Below are positions 24,531-32,392 of a stretch of 46,082 nt of DNA, one piece after another (position 1 is the stretch's first letter; each line of letters opens with the position of its first letter). The stretch comes from Rhodoblastus sp964425315 (GTDB taxonomy: Bacteria > Pseudomonadota > Alphaproteobacteria > Rhizobiales > Beijerinckiaceae). The position numbers were made by a program, and so were the translations under genes. The stretch lies in NCBI GenBank assembly GCA_964425315.1, contig CAYRNB010000017.1:1-46082 (forward strand), given 5' to 3'. The notes below the pieces were generated by a model that was not told where the DNA came from, searched no databases, and worked only from the letters and a program-made list of their open reading frames with translations.

Positions 24531-26348
24531 TCACGCCGCGGCCAAGACTTCCTGCAATTGCGCCAGAACATCGCAGCCGACATGGATGAATCCGACGATT
24601 CCGGCGTCGCGCCATTGCGTCTCCATGTCGCCCGGTCGCCCGGCGAGATAGAGGCGCGCGCCGGCCTGCGACAAAGCTTTGGCGGCGGCCGGCCCTTGTT
24701 CGGCGTAAAGCGCGTCGGAGGAGCAAAGGACGGCGGATCTGGCGCCGCTCGCCTTGAAAGCCGCGGCCAGCGCGGCCGGATCGGCGAAACCGTCATTGCC
24801 CAAAGCCTCGATCCCGCCCGCCTCGAAGAAATTCTTGGCGAAAGTCGCGCGCGCGGTGAAGGCCGCAACCGGCCCGAGATTGGCGAGGAAGACTCTTGGC
24901 CGTTTCGCGGCCGCCTCGGCGGCGTCGCGCAAGGCTTCGAAAGGTTCGGCCAGCCGATGCGGCGCCAGCGCAAGGGCGGAAGGCGCCGCCGCCGCGGGCG
25001 CCGGGGCCAGCACGGCGACTTTCGCCTCGTGAATGTCGGGAAACTCGCTGGCGCCGGTGAGCGGCGCCTTGCGCCGCGCCACGTTTTTTGCCCGCTCGGC
25101 GGCGACTTTCGCCACATCCGCCTGAAATTCGCCGCCCGCCAGCGCCTTGGGCAGGCCGCCGGCCTTTTCGATCTGCTGAAAGAGCGTGTAACCGTGCTCG
25201 ACCAGCGCGTCGGTCAGCGCTTCGACGCCGCCTGAGCCCGCCGCCGGATCGGCGACCTTGCCGAGATTGGATTCGTCGAGCAGCACCAGCTGGGTGTTGC
25301 GGGCGAGGCGGCGAGCGAAAGCGTCCGGCAGGCCGAGCGCCTGGGTGAAGGGCAGGACGGTGACGGAATCGGCGCCGCCGAGGCCGGCGGCGAAAACCGC
25401 GACCGTCGCGCGCAGCAGATTCACCCAGGGGTCGCGGCGGGTCATCATCCGCCAGGCGGTTTCGCCGTGCAGCCGCAAGGGTTTTGGGTCGAGGCCGCAA
25501 GCGCGCTCGATTCCCGCCCACAGCCGGCGCAGGGCGCGGAATTTGGCCAGCGTCATGAACTGGTCGGCGTCGGCGGCGAGGCGGAAGTCGATCATGCCGG
25601 CGGCTTTTTCAACATCGACGCCACCGGCCTCCAGGGCGCGCAGGGCGGCGATGGCGGCGGCGAGCGCAAAGGCGAGCTCCTGGGCCGGCGAGCCGCCGGC
25701 GGCGTGAACGACGCGGCCGTCGGCGGCGACAAGGCCGCCGCCGAAGCCGCGCGCGGCAAGCAGCGCAACCTGGGCCGCCAGTTTCGGCCCCGCATCGGCC
25801 CAGTCCGGGACCTCGCCGCGGGCGATCGCCGCGCCGATCGGATCGAGGCCGAAGGAGAGATCGAGCTTCGCCGGCTCGTATTTGCGCGCCGCGACGAGGT
25901 CGAGAAGGGCGGAGACGATCGTCTCGGCCTGGGCCGGCAGGTCGAGAACGAGCTTTACGCCGGCGTCGAGCTGAACGTCTTTCAGCGCGGGAGCGAGAGA
26001 GGAGGCGTCCTTCAGGCCGAAGCCATAGGCGCCGAGCGAACCGGCAAAGGCCACGTGCAGGCCGTTGGCGCCGTTTTCGAGATCGGCGAGCGCCAGTTCG
26101 TTGGCGGCGGCCGCATCAGGATGATCGAGGCGCGCGACGACCGCCCATTCGCCCTCGGCGCGGAAGGCGCGCGGCCTGCCGGAGGCGCGCCCGTAAAGCG
26201 GCTGAATGTCGAAACCGTCATAGGCTTTCGCGACCAGCTTTTGCAGAGGCGCGCCTTTCAGCGCCTTCTCGGCGCGCTGGCGCCATTGATCTTCCGTCGC
26301 GGGCGCGAATTCGTCGGCGAAAGGCCCGGCCTGGTCGAAAGAAATCAT
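24531..26348 (-). CDS. mutA: Methylmalonyl-CoA mutase small subunit
   Basis: Non-catalytic partner of the large subunit at 6921. It is 605 aa. The TIM-barrel part is visible around GFDIQPLYGR, FMTLAKFRALRRLW and AWRMMTRRDPWVNLLRAT, with TQALGLPDAFARRLARNTQ near residue 365. The C-terminal B12-like domain lacks the D-x-H-x-x-G motif, as expected for the small subunit. GGAG precedes ATG 26348; a longer frame upstream is not needed. In many bacteria it directly precedes the large-subunit gene; here the two are ~15 kb apart and on opposite strands, with an assembly gap between. Together they would form the heterodimer. Confidence 0.93.
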   Translation of the reverse strand: MISFDQAGPFADEFAPATEDQWRQRAEKALKGAPLQKLVAKAYDGFDIQPLYGRASGRPRAFRAEGEWAVVARLDHPDAAAANELALADLENGANGLHVAFAGSLGAYGFGLKDASSLAPALKDVQLDAGVKLVLDLPAQAETIVSALLDLVAARKYEPAKLDLSFGLDPIGAAIARGEVPDWADAGPKLAAQVALLAARGFGGGLVAADGRVVHAAGGSPAQELAFALAAAIAALRALEAGGVDVEKAAGMIDFRLAADADQFMTLAKFRALRRLWAGIERACGLDPKPLRLHGETAWRMMTRRDPWVNLLRATVAVFAAGLGGADSVTVLPFTQALGLPDAFARRLARNTQLVLLDESNLGKVADPAAGSGGVEALTDALVEHGYTLFQQIEKAGGLPKALAGGEFQADVAKVAAERAKNVARRKAPLTGASEFPDIHEAKVAVLAPAPAAAAPSALALAPHRLAEPFEALRDAAEAAAKRPRVFLANLGPVAAFTARATFAKNFFEAGGIEALGNDGFADPAALAAAFKASGARSAVLCSSDALYAEQGPAAAKALSQAGARLYLAGRPGDMETQWRDAGIVGFIHVGCDVLAQLQEVLAAA

Positions 26349-26539
26349 GCGGGGACTCCGAGAATGTCTTGAACGGTCTATTGCCATTTTGCGACAGCGA
26401 AAGCCACTTAGTTCTTTGGCCGAGGAGGTGGCGCGGGGTCGGCGAATGCCGCGAAACCCATTGCCGGCGCCGTCATTCCGGCACAAATTCTGCCGGCGCC
26501 GAGTCATATTGCTTTTCACATGGTCCACAGGAGTCGAAC

Positions 26540-27100
26540 ATGAAAATCCTTCCGGGATCGTCGAATTCGCATCATCTGCGCTTTCACCTGCCACACGCCC
26601 ATCTCTATTCGACTTTCGGCAATGACTGGTTCGCCCTGAAGGCCGAGGCTTTCGCTCGCTTTTTCGGCACGCCGACCTTTCTCATCGCCCAGACGGCCAT
26701 CGTCCTGGTCTGGATGGGGATCAATCTCGCCGGCTGGACCCATTTCGACGTCTATCCCTTCATTCTGCTCAACCTCGCCTTTTCCCTTCAGGCCGCCTAT
26801 GCCGCGCCGCTGATCCTGCTGGCGCAGACGCGGCAGGCTGACCGCGACAAGGCCGAATCCGAAGCCGACGCGCTTCATCGCGAGGAATTGCACAAAACAA
26901 CCGAGATGCGGCAGACGGAAACGCAGCGCCAGACCGCGCTTCTCGTCGAAATGCTACAGCAAAACAATAACTTGACCGAGCAGGTGAATACGCTCTTGCG
27001 GCAAAATATCGCCTTGACCCGCACGGTGCATGAATTGGCCGCGCACATCGAAGAACTGACTGGGGAAGTGCGCGACCAGGTTTGCGCGCCGCGCGGGTGA
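26540..27100 (+). CDS. DUF1003 membrane protein
   Basis: A 186-aa inner-membrane protein. Two membrane segments (about residues 45-65 and 74-95) carry the DUF1003 signature: FFGTPTFLIAQTAIVLVWMG, then VYPFILLNLAFSLQAAYAAP and LAQTRQADRDK. The C-terminal ~80 residues are a Gln/Leu-rich coiled coil (ETQRQTALLVEMLQQNN and similar). AGGAG lies before ATG 26540. Function of the family is unknown; the coiled coil suggests self-association or scaffolding. A gene remnant follows it. Confidence 0.88.
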   Translation: MKILPGSSNSHHLRFHLPHAHLYSTFGNDWFALKAEAFARFFGTPTFLIAQTAIVLVWMGINLAGWTHFDVYPFILLNLAFSLQAAYAAPLILLAQTRQADRDKAESEADALHREELHKTTEMRQTETQRQTALLVEMLQQNNNLTEQVNTLLRQNIALTRTVHELAAHIEELTGEVRDQVCAPRG

Positions 27101-27147
27101 CGCCGGCGTACTCGCGGCTTTTTGGTCTTTGGCCACGGAGCCGCTGT

Positions 27148-27270
27148 CGAGCCGGCGAGGGTGCGCCGCTGCGCCTGCAGCGCGCCGGGCCCTCGCTCCT
27201 GACGGAGGACAATAGCGGCTGCGGCGGCGCCCGCGTGACTTTCACCGGCTTTTACCGCGGCGAGAACTGA
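27148..27270 (+). pseudogene. Possible 3' remnant of an exported-protein gene
   Basis: In one frame the region reads PLRLQRAGPSLL, then TEDNSGCGGARVTFTGFYRG and a stop. The D-N-x-G-C-G-G-x-x-V-T-F-x-G-x-Y-R ending is one I associate with the C-termini of small exported proteins (LprI/DUF1311-type) in alphaproteobacteria. The frame has no plausible start, ribosome site or upstream body: the DUF1003 gene occupies the preceding bases in another frame. I read it as a decayed gene tail. The match is from memory of the pattern, not a search. Confidence 0.35.
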
Positions 27271-27291
27271 CGCCAGCGACCGCCTTCGACT

Positions 27292-28605
27292 TTACTCCGC
27301 CGCCGCGCGCATATTGGCCGCGGTGAGCGCCTGGTCGAGATCGGCGAGGATGTCGTCGATATGTTCGAGGCCGACCGACAGGCGCACATAGCCGGGCGAA
27401 ACGCCCGTGGCCATTTGCTCGGCTTCCGCCAGTTGCGAATGGGTGGTCGAGGCCGGATGAATGGCGAGGCTGCGCGCGTCGCCGATATTGGCGACGTGAT
27501 AGAGAAGTTTCAGCGCGTCGATGAAGGCGCGTCCCGCCGAGGCGCCCCCCGCCAGTTCGAAGCCGACGAGCGCGCCATAGCCGCCCTTGAGATATTTGTC
27601 GGCGCGGGCGCGGGTCTCGCCGCTCTGCTGGCCGGGAAAGATCACCTTGGTCACTTCCGCCCGCTTGGCCAGGAAGTCCGCCACCGCTTGGGCGTTGCTG
27701 CAATGGCGCTCCATGCGCAGCGGCAGGGTTTCAAGCCCCTGCAGGGTGAGGAAGACGTTGAAGGGCGAGGGCGCGGCGCCGAGATCGCGCAAAAGCGTGG
27801 TGCGCGCCTTGATGATATAGGCGACCGGCCCGATCGGCTTGACGGCCTGCGTCCAAACCGCGCCATGATACGAGGGGTCGGGCGTATTGAGCGCCGGCTG
27901 GCGCTCGGGAAATTTCTCCCAGTCGAAATTGCCGCCGTCGATGATGGCGCCGCCGATCGCGGCGCCGTGGCCGCCGATGAATTTGGTGGTCGAATAGACG
28001 ATGACGGCCGCGCCATGGTCGAAGGGCCGGCACAGAATGGGCGCGGCGGTATTGTCCATGATCAGCGGGACGCCGAATTCGCGCCCGATCGCCGCGACTT
28101 CCGCAATGGGGAAGACCGCGAGCTTGGGATTGGGAAGGGTCTCGGCGTAATAGGCGCGGGTGCGCGCGTCGGTGGCGCGGCGGAAATTTTCAGGATCGGC
28201 CGGATCGACGAAGCGCACTTCGATCCCCTGGTCCTTCAGCGTATTGGCGAAGAGGTTCCAGGTGCCGCCGTAAAGATCGGTCGAGGAGACGACATTGTCG
28301 CCGGCGCGGGCGACATTCTGCACGGCGAAGGCGGAGGCCGCCTGGCCGGACGAAAGACAGAGGGAGGCCGCGCCGCCTTCGAGCGCCGCCAGCCTTTGTT
28401 CGAGAATGTCGGCGGTGGGGTTGCCGATCCGCGTGTAGATATTGCCGAGTTCCTTCAGCGCGAAAAGATTGGCCGCGTGTTCCGTGCTGCGGAACTGGTA
28501 GGAGGTCGTCTCGTAGATCGGAGGCGCGACCGCGCCCGTGGTCGGATCGGCGCGCCAGCCGGCGTGAAGGACGATGGTCTCGGGCTTATGCGAATTGGCG
28601 GACAT
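27292..28605 (-). CDS. metY: O-acetylhomoserine aminocarboxypropyltransferase (sulfhydrylase)
   Basis: PLP enzyme making homocysteine from O-acetylhomoserine and sulfide, giving direct sulfur incorporation for methionine. It is 437 aa. The Cys/Met-metabolism fold is shown by NIYTRIGNPTADILEQRLAA, the PLP-binding SSGQAASAFA, MDNTAAPILCRP and the Schiff-base lysine Lys208 in YSTTKFIGGHG. The insertion around PERQPALNTPDPSYHG is typical of MetY rather than MetB/MetZ. GGGAG lies before ATG 28605. It is divergent from the O-methyltransferase/sulfotransferase pair. I found no SAM-II riboswitch in its leader. Confidence 0.94.
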   Translation of the reverse strand: MSANSHKPETIVLHAGWRADPTTGAVAPPIYETTSYQFRSTEHAANLFALKELGNIYTRIGNPTADILEQRLAALEGGAASLCLSSGQAASAFAVQNVARAGDNVVSSTDLYGGTWNLFANTLKDQGIEVRFVDPADPENFRRATDARTRAYYAETLPNPKLAVFPIAEVAAIGREFGVPLIMDNTAAPILCRPFDHGAAVIVYSTTKFIGGHGAAIGGAIIDGGNFDWEKFPERQPALNTPDPSYHGAVWTQAVKPIGPVAYIIKARTTLLRDLGAAPSPFNVFLTLQGLETLPLRMERHCSNAQAVADFLAKRAEVTKVIFPGQQSGETRARADKYLKGGYGALVGFELAGGASAGRAFIDALKLLYHVANIGDARSLAIHPASTTHSQLAEAEQMATGVSPGYVRLSVGLEHIDDILADLDQALTAANMRAAAE

Positions 28606-28956
28606 GGGCGTCTCCCGGCGTTTTCTCGCTTTTCGGCTGCGTTGCGCCCTCGGCGGGACGCGGAAGGTGAGATTGGCTGCAAAAATCGCGCGCTGCAAGC
28701 AGGACCGACGAGGGGGTGGGATTCGCCGCGGCGAAATTCCGGGCTGCTCCAGGAATGCGCAAAACCAAAAAAGATTTCGCTTCCTAAGTCTTGAAGTTAA
28801 TGGCACTTTCCCGATGGGGACGGGAGCTGAGCCGTCCGTCCGGGAATTCCACATAGATTTCGACGCGATTCGGCTTGCGGCCTGAGCGGGAGGTTCGTCG
28901 TCCGCATGGGAAATGAAGCCGGATCGCGATTGATCGGCGATCAGGGAGCGCGAAAC
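28606..28956. other. 351-bp divergent region between metY and the methyltransferase gene
   Basis: It holds the promoters of both genes. GGACGG (28818-28823) and CCGTCC (28832-28837) make a short stem on the methyltransferase side. I searched the metY-side strand by eye for the SAM-II core (GATTT...CCG...TTGCA...GCTAAA) and for SAM-I motifs; none is present. An in-frame ATG at 28906 exists for the methyltransferase, but GGGAG before 28957 favours the later start. Confidence 0.4.
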
Positions 28957-29988
28957 ATGTCTGAAAACAGGCCAGACCCGTCCAGGATCATGCAGATCGG
29001 CATGGGTTTCTTTGCTTCGAAAACGCTTTTGAGCGCCGTCGAACTCGACCTGTTCGGCGCCCTGGGCCAGGGCCCGCTGCCGCTCGCGTCCTTGCGGGAA
29101 AGGCTCGGACTGCATGCGCGCAGCGCCGCGGATTTTCTCGACGCCCTGGTCGCGCTCGGCCTGCTCGATCGGCAAGGCGACGGGCCGGAGGCGCTCTACG
29201 CCAATACGCCGGAGACGGCCGTATTCCTCGATCCCGCGAGCCCCCAATTCCTCGGCGGCATCCTTCGCATGGCGAACGCGCGCCTCTTTCGCCACTGGGC
29301 CAATTTGACGGAGGGGCTTCGCACCGGGCTGCCGCAGAACGAGCTGAAGGACGACGGCGAAGACGACATGTTCGCCGCGCTCTACGCCGATCCTGAGCAG
29401 CTCGCCGGTTTCCTCGAGGCGATGGCCGGCGTCCAGCTCGGCAATTTCGCGATTCTGGCCGAAAAGTTCCCGTTCGACCGTTTCTCCACGGTCTGCGACG
29501 CCGGCGGCGCTTCGGGCGCGTTGTCTCTTGCGATCGCCCGCCGCCACCCTTCGGCGCGCTGCATCTCCTACGATCTGCCGGCGGCGACCGCCTATGCGGC
29601 GAAAAAAATCGCCGCCGCCGGCCTCGCCGATCGCGTCGTGGCGCAGAGCGGCGATTTTATGAAGGAGGACCTGCCCAGGGCCGACGTGATCACCATGGGC
29701 AACATCCTTCACGACTGGGGCGAAGAGACCAAGGAAATGCTCTTCCGCAAGGCCTATGCCGCCCTGCCGCCCGGCGGCGCCTTCATCGCCATCGAAAACG
29801 TGATCGACGACGCGCGCCGCCAGAACGCCTTCGGCCTCTTGATGTCGCTGAATATGCTGATCGAAACGCCGGATGGCTTCGACTACACGTTCGCGCAGTT
29901 CGACAACTGGCGCCGGGCCGCCGGTTTCAGCCGCGCCGAGCTTATCCCGCTCGCCGGCCCGTCGAGCGCGGCGATCGCTTGGAAATAG
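28957..29988 (+). CDS. SAM-dependent O-methyltransferase, hydroxyneurosporene/ASMT-like
   Basis: A 343-aa methyltransferase. The N-terminal winged-helix dimerisation domain runs through about residue 100 (FFASKTLLSAVELDLFGAL, LRERLGLHARSAADFLDAL). The Rossmann domain has motif I VCDAGGASGALSLAIARRHP, acidic SYDLPAA and the catalytic-base motif NILHDWGEE near residue 255. Members of this class methylate hydroxyl groups of small aromatic or isoprenoid molecules; the substrate is unknown. The stop at 29988 is 32 bases before the sulfotransferase, so they form a probable two-gene operon. Both being modifying enzymes hints at a common tailoring pathway. Confidence 0.85.
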   Translation: MSENRPDPSRIMQIGMGFFASKTLLSAVELDLFGALGQGPLPLASLRERLGLHARSAADFLDALVALGLLDRQGDGPEALYANTPETAVFLDPASPQFLGGILRMANARLFRHWANLTEGLRTGLPQNELKDDGEDDMFAALYADPEQLAGFLEAMAGVQLGNFAILAEKFPFDRFSTVCDAGGASGALSLAIARRHPSARCISYDLPAATAYAAKKIAAAGLADRVVAQSGDFMKEDLPRADVITMGNILHDWGEETKEMLFRKAYAALPPGGAFIAIENVIDDARRQNAFGLLMSLNMLIETPDGFDYTFAQFDNWRRAAGFSRAELIPLAGPSSAAIAWK

Positions 29989-30020
29989 AACGATCGGAAT
30001 TATTCAAAAGCGAGGCGACC

Positions 30021-30767
30021 ATGCCGCTGGAAATCATCGGAGCCGGTTTCGGGCGCACCGGGACCATGTCCACTTATACGGCGCTCAATCAGTTGGGCTA
30101 TCCCTGCTATCACATGATCGAAGTGCTGCAGAACAAGGCCAACGCCAGCCATCTCGATTTCTGGCGAAAAGTCGCCCATGCTCCGCCCGGCGCGCAGGCC
30201 GACTGGGAGCAGGTTTTCGCCCATTACCGCGCCTGCGTCGACAATCCCGCCTGCTGTGTCTGGCGCGAACTGCTCGAAGCCTATCCCAACGCCAAAGTGC
30301 TGCTCACGCTCCACCCGAAAGGGCCGGGCGCCTGGTACGACAGCACGATCGACACGATCTATTTCACCGAGAATGTATGGCAGTTCAAGGTCCTGGAATT
30401 CTTCACCCCCTTCGGCCGCAAGTTCGGCGACATGTCGCGCCGCCTCATCTGGGGCCGCGTGCTGCGCGGGGTGATGAATGACCGCGACGCGGCGATTGCG
30501 CGCTACAACCAATATGTCGAGGAGGTGAAGGCGGCGGTTCCGCCGGACCGGCTGCTGGTGTTCAGCGTCGAGCAGGGCTGGGAGCCGCTCTGCGCCTTTC
30601 TCGGCGTTCCCGTTCCCGACACGCCTTTTCCCAATGTCAATGACCGCGCCGACGTCAAAAAGATCATCGCCGGCATAACCAACGGCGCCTATACGATCCT
30701 CGGCGGCCTGGGGGCGGCTCTGGCGCTTCTCGGCCTCGGCGCGGCTCGTCTCGCCGGCGCCTTCTGA
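30021..30767 (+). CDS. Sulfotransferase family protein
   Basis: A 248-aa P-loop sulfotransferase fold (Sulfotransfer_4-like). The 5'-phosphosulfate loop is GAGFGRTGTMSTYTALNQLG at the N-terminus. Later conserved pieces are KVLLTLHPKGPGAWYDSTI and the middle Arg-rich helix; the 3'-phosphate site is less canonical. It ends in a hydrophobic stretch (GGLGAALALLGLGAARLAG) that may anchor it to the membrane. The donor would be PAPS; no substrate is evident. GAGG precedes ATG 30021. It is co-directional with and 32 bases after the O-methyltransferase. Confidence 0.82.
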   Translation: MPLEIIGAGFGRTGTMSTYTALNQLGYPCYHMIEVLQNKANASHLDFWRKVAHAPPGAQADWEQVFAHYRACVDNPACCVWRELLEAYPNAKVLLTLHPKGPGAWYDSTIDTIYFTENVWQFKVLEFFTPFGRKFGDMSRRLIWGRVLRGVMNDRDAAIARYNQYVEEVKAAVPPDRLLVFSVEQGWEPLCAFLGVPVPDTPFPNVNDRADVKKIIAGITNGAYTILGGLGAALALLGLGAARLAGAF

Positions 30768-30779
30768 AGTTAAGTCGGA

Positions 30780-30803
30780 AACGCCGCCGCGCCGATCGGC
30801 GTT
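30780..30803 (+). terminator. Hairpin after the sulfotransferase gene
   Basis: AACGCCG (30780-30786) and CGGCGTT (30797-30803), a perfect 7-bp stem 12 bases after the stop. The tail CGTTCG is only weakly T-rich. The remaining 270 bases to 31074 hold no gene that I can support; the frame continuing upstream of the lipoprotein start has no good start there. Confidence 0.4.
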
Positions 30804-31074
30804 CGTTCGAGCGGCGCAACCTCCTTGGACGATGCGCGCGGGGAAGAGTCGGTCCCTCGTTCGTACCGCCTTGTTTCGGAAATCGAATTCTTCGTCGTTC
30901 GGCAATGCCGGGACAGGGGTCTCAATTCCGCCTCTTTCGTCCCGCATCTCGACCGCGCCGCAGAGGCGCGCCCATCCGGTTTTTTTCCTTTTCGAGCGCG
31001 GCGGTTTGTTTGGCGTTGCGGCGGGGCGGCGCGCCAAGGTCGCGCGGCGTACGCGGGCAAGCGGAAGTCAAAAA

Positions 31075-32334
31075 GTGATCGGCAAATTACGCGCGAGCCT
31101 GGCGAGCCTGGGCTTCATTCTGATTTTTGCGCCGGCTCTTTCCGGCTGCAACGCGGTCGGCATGGCGGAAACCGGCGCCAGCCTTGGCGCGCATATGACC
31201 GACAATGTTGCGCAGGGCGCCAGCAATATCGGCGGGCTTTTCTCACGCCGTCCCGACGGGGCGCCCTATCGCGAGGCCATATTCGTCGTCTCGACGCGCA
31301 AGAAGGGCCATCCCGGACTGTTGAATCCGGGCGGCAAGGCGCGGGACTCGCTGGATTTCATCTCCGTGCCGCCCGGCCATGAGGCGGGGACGATCGAACG
31401 GCCGAGTTTCGGGAAACCAGATCCGAAGCGCCATTTCGCCCTCATCGAACGCCGCAAACTCGACGACCAGGCTTTTCAAGCCGCAATCGCCGCCCATTTG
31501 TCCGGCCGCATCGGCGTCAACCGCGACGTGCTGATCTATGTGCACGGCTTCAACACCTCCCTGGGGGAAGCGCGTTTCCGGCTGGCGCAGATCGTCTATG
31601 ACGGAAAATTCGGCGGCGTGCCGGTTCTCTTCACCTGGCCGTCGAAAACCGGGCTCTTGTCCTATGGCGCCGACAAGGAGACCGCAGCGGCCTCGCGCGA
31701 CGCCTTTTTGAAAACGCTCACCGAAATTTCGCAGGCCCCCGGGATCGGCCGCATCCATATTCTCGCCCATTCCATGGGCGCCTGGATCACCATGGAGACT
31801 CTTCGCGAGGCGGCGCTTGCCGGCGCGCCCAATCTGCACGGCAAGCTCGGCGACGTGATGCTGGCGGCGCCCGACATCGACCTTTCCGTGTTCAGGCAGC
31901 AATTGCAGCGGCTCGATCCGTCGCATATTTCGGTCTTCGTCTCCAAGGACGACCGCGCCTTGCAGGTTTCCGCCGGCATTCAGGGCGACCGCCGTCTTGG
32001 CTCGCTCGATCCCGGCTCCACCCGCGACCGCGAGCTGATCCAGAAGCTCGGGATCAGGGTGTTCGATGTTTCGGAATTTTCATCCGGTTTCATCGGCCAC
32101 GACAATTACGAGGCGCCGCAGGTGGTGAAGCAGATCGGCAAGGAAATCGCCGAGCCACGCGCTTCCGACGGCGGCCAGGCGGTGATCGACGCCGGCGCGG
32201 ACCGGACGCCGCGCCCGCCGCCCGATTATATTTCGCGACAGCCCTTGCAGCCGCCGAGCGCCGCGGCCGCATCCGGACCGCACACAGTGACGCCCGAAAC
32301 CCCCGCGCCGGCGACGCCGCAGAGCGGGCAATAG
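31075..32334 (+). CDS. Lipoprotein alpha/beta hydrolase, DUF900 type
   Basis: A 419-aa predicted lipoprotein. A signal peptide with lipobox LSGC (Cys25) follows a basic head, so it would be anchored in the envelope. The DUF900 hydrolase domain covers about residues 55-330. It shows FVVSTRKKGHPG, DVLIYVHGFNTSLGEARFR (oxyanion HGF), the nucleophile elbow ILAHSMGAW, and the strand VMLAAPDIDLSVF with a candidate acid. The C-terminal ~60 residues are Pro/Ala-rich. GTG 31075 with GGAAG upstream is chosen because it gives a proper signal peptide; a longer frame to 30832 would bury it. Substrate unknown. It is convergent with the DUF853 gene. Confidence 0.85.
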   Translation: MIGKLRASLASLGFILIFAPALSGCNAVGMAETGASLGAHMTDNVAQGASNIGGLFSRRPDGAPYREAIFVVSTRKKGHPGLLNPGGKARDSLDFISVPPGHEAGTIERPSFGKPDPKRHFALIERRKLDDQAFQAAIAAHLSGRIGVNRDVLIYVHGFNTSLGEARFRLAQIVYDGKFGGVPVLFTWPSKTGLLSYGADKETAAASRDAFLKTLTEISQAPGIGRIHILAHSMGAWITMETLREAALAGAPNLHGKLGDVMLAAPDIDLSVFRQQLQRLDPSHISVFVSKDDRALQVSAGIQGDRRLGSLDPGSTRDRELIQKLGIRVFDVSEFSSGFIGHDNYEAPQVVKQIGKEIAEPRASDGGQAVIDAGADRTPRPPPDYISRQPLQPPSAAAASGPHTVTPETPAPATPQSGQ

Positions 32335-32337
32335 GGC

Positions 32338-32357
32338 CGCCCGGCCGCGTCCGGGCG
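32338..32357. terminator. Hairpin between the convergent hydrolase and DUF853 genes
   Basis: CGCCCGG (32338-32344) and CCGGGCG (32351-32357): a 7-bp stem with a 6-nt loop just past the hydrolase stop and 36 bases past the DUF853 stop. No T-tract. Confidence 0.45.
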
Positions 32358-32392
32358 AAGACACGAATTTCATGATCCGGCGCGGCCGCGCT

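Noticed and set aside
28606..28800. SAM-II (or other SAM) riboswitch before metY
   Set aside because: The location is right, but the conserved SAM-II core and the GCTAAA element are missing on the metY strand, and SAM-I motifs are also absent.
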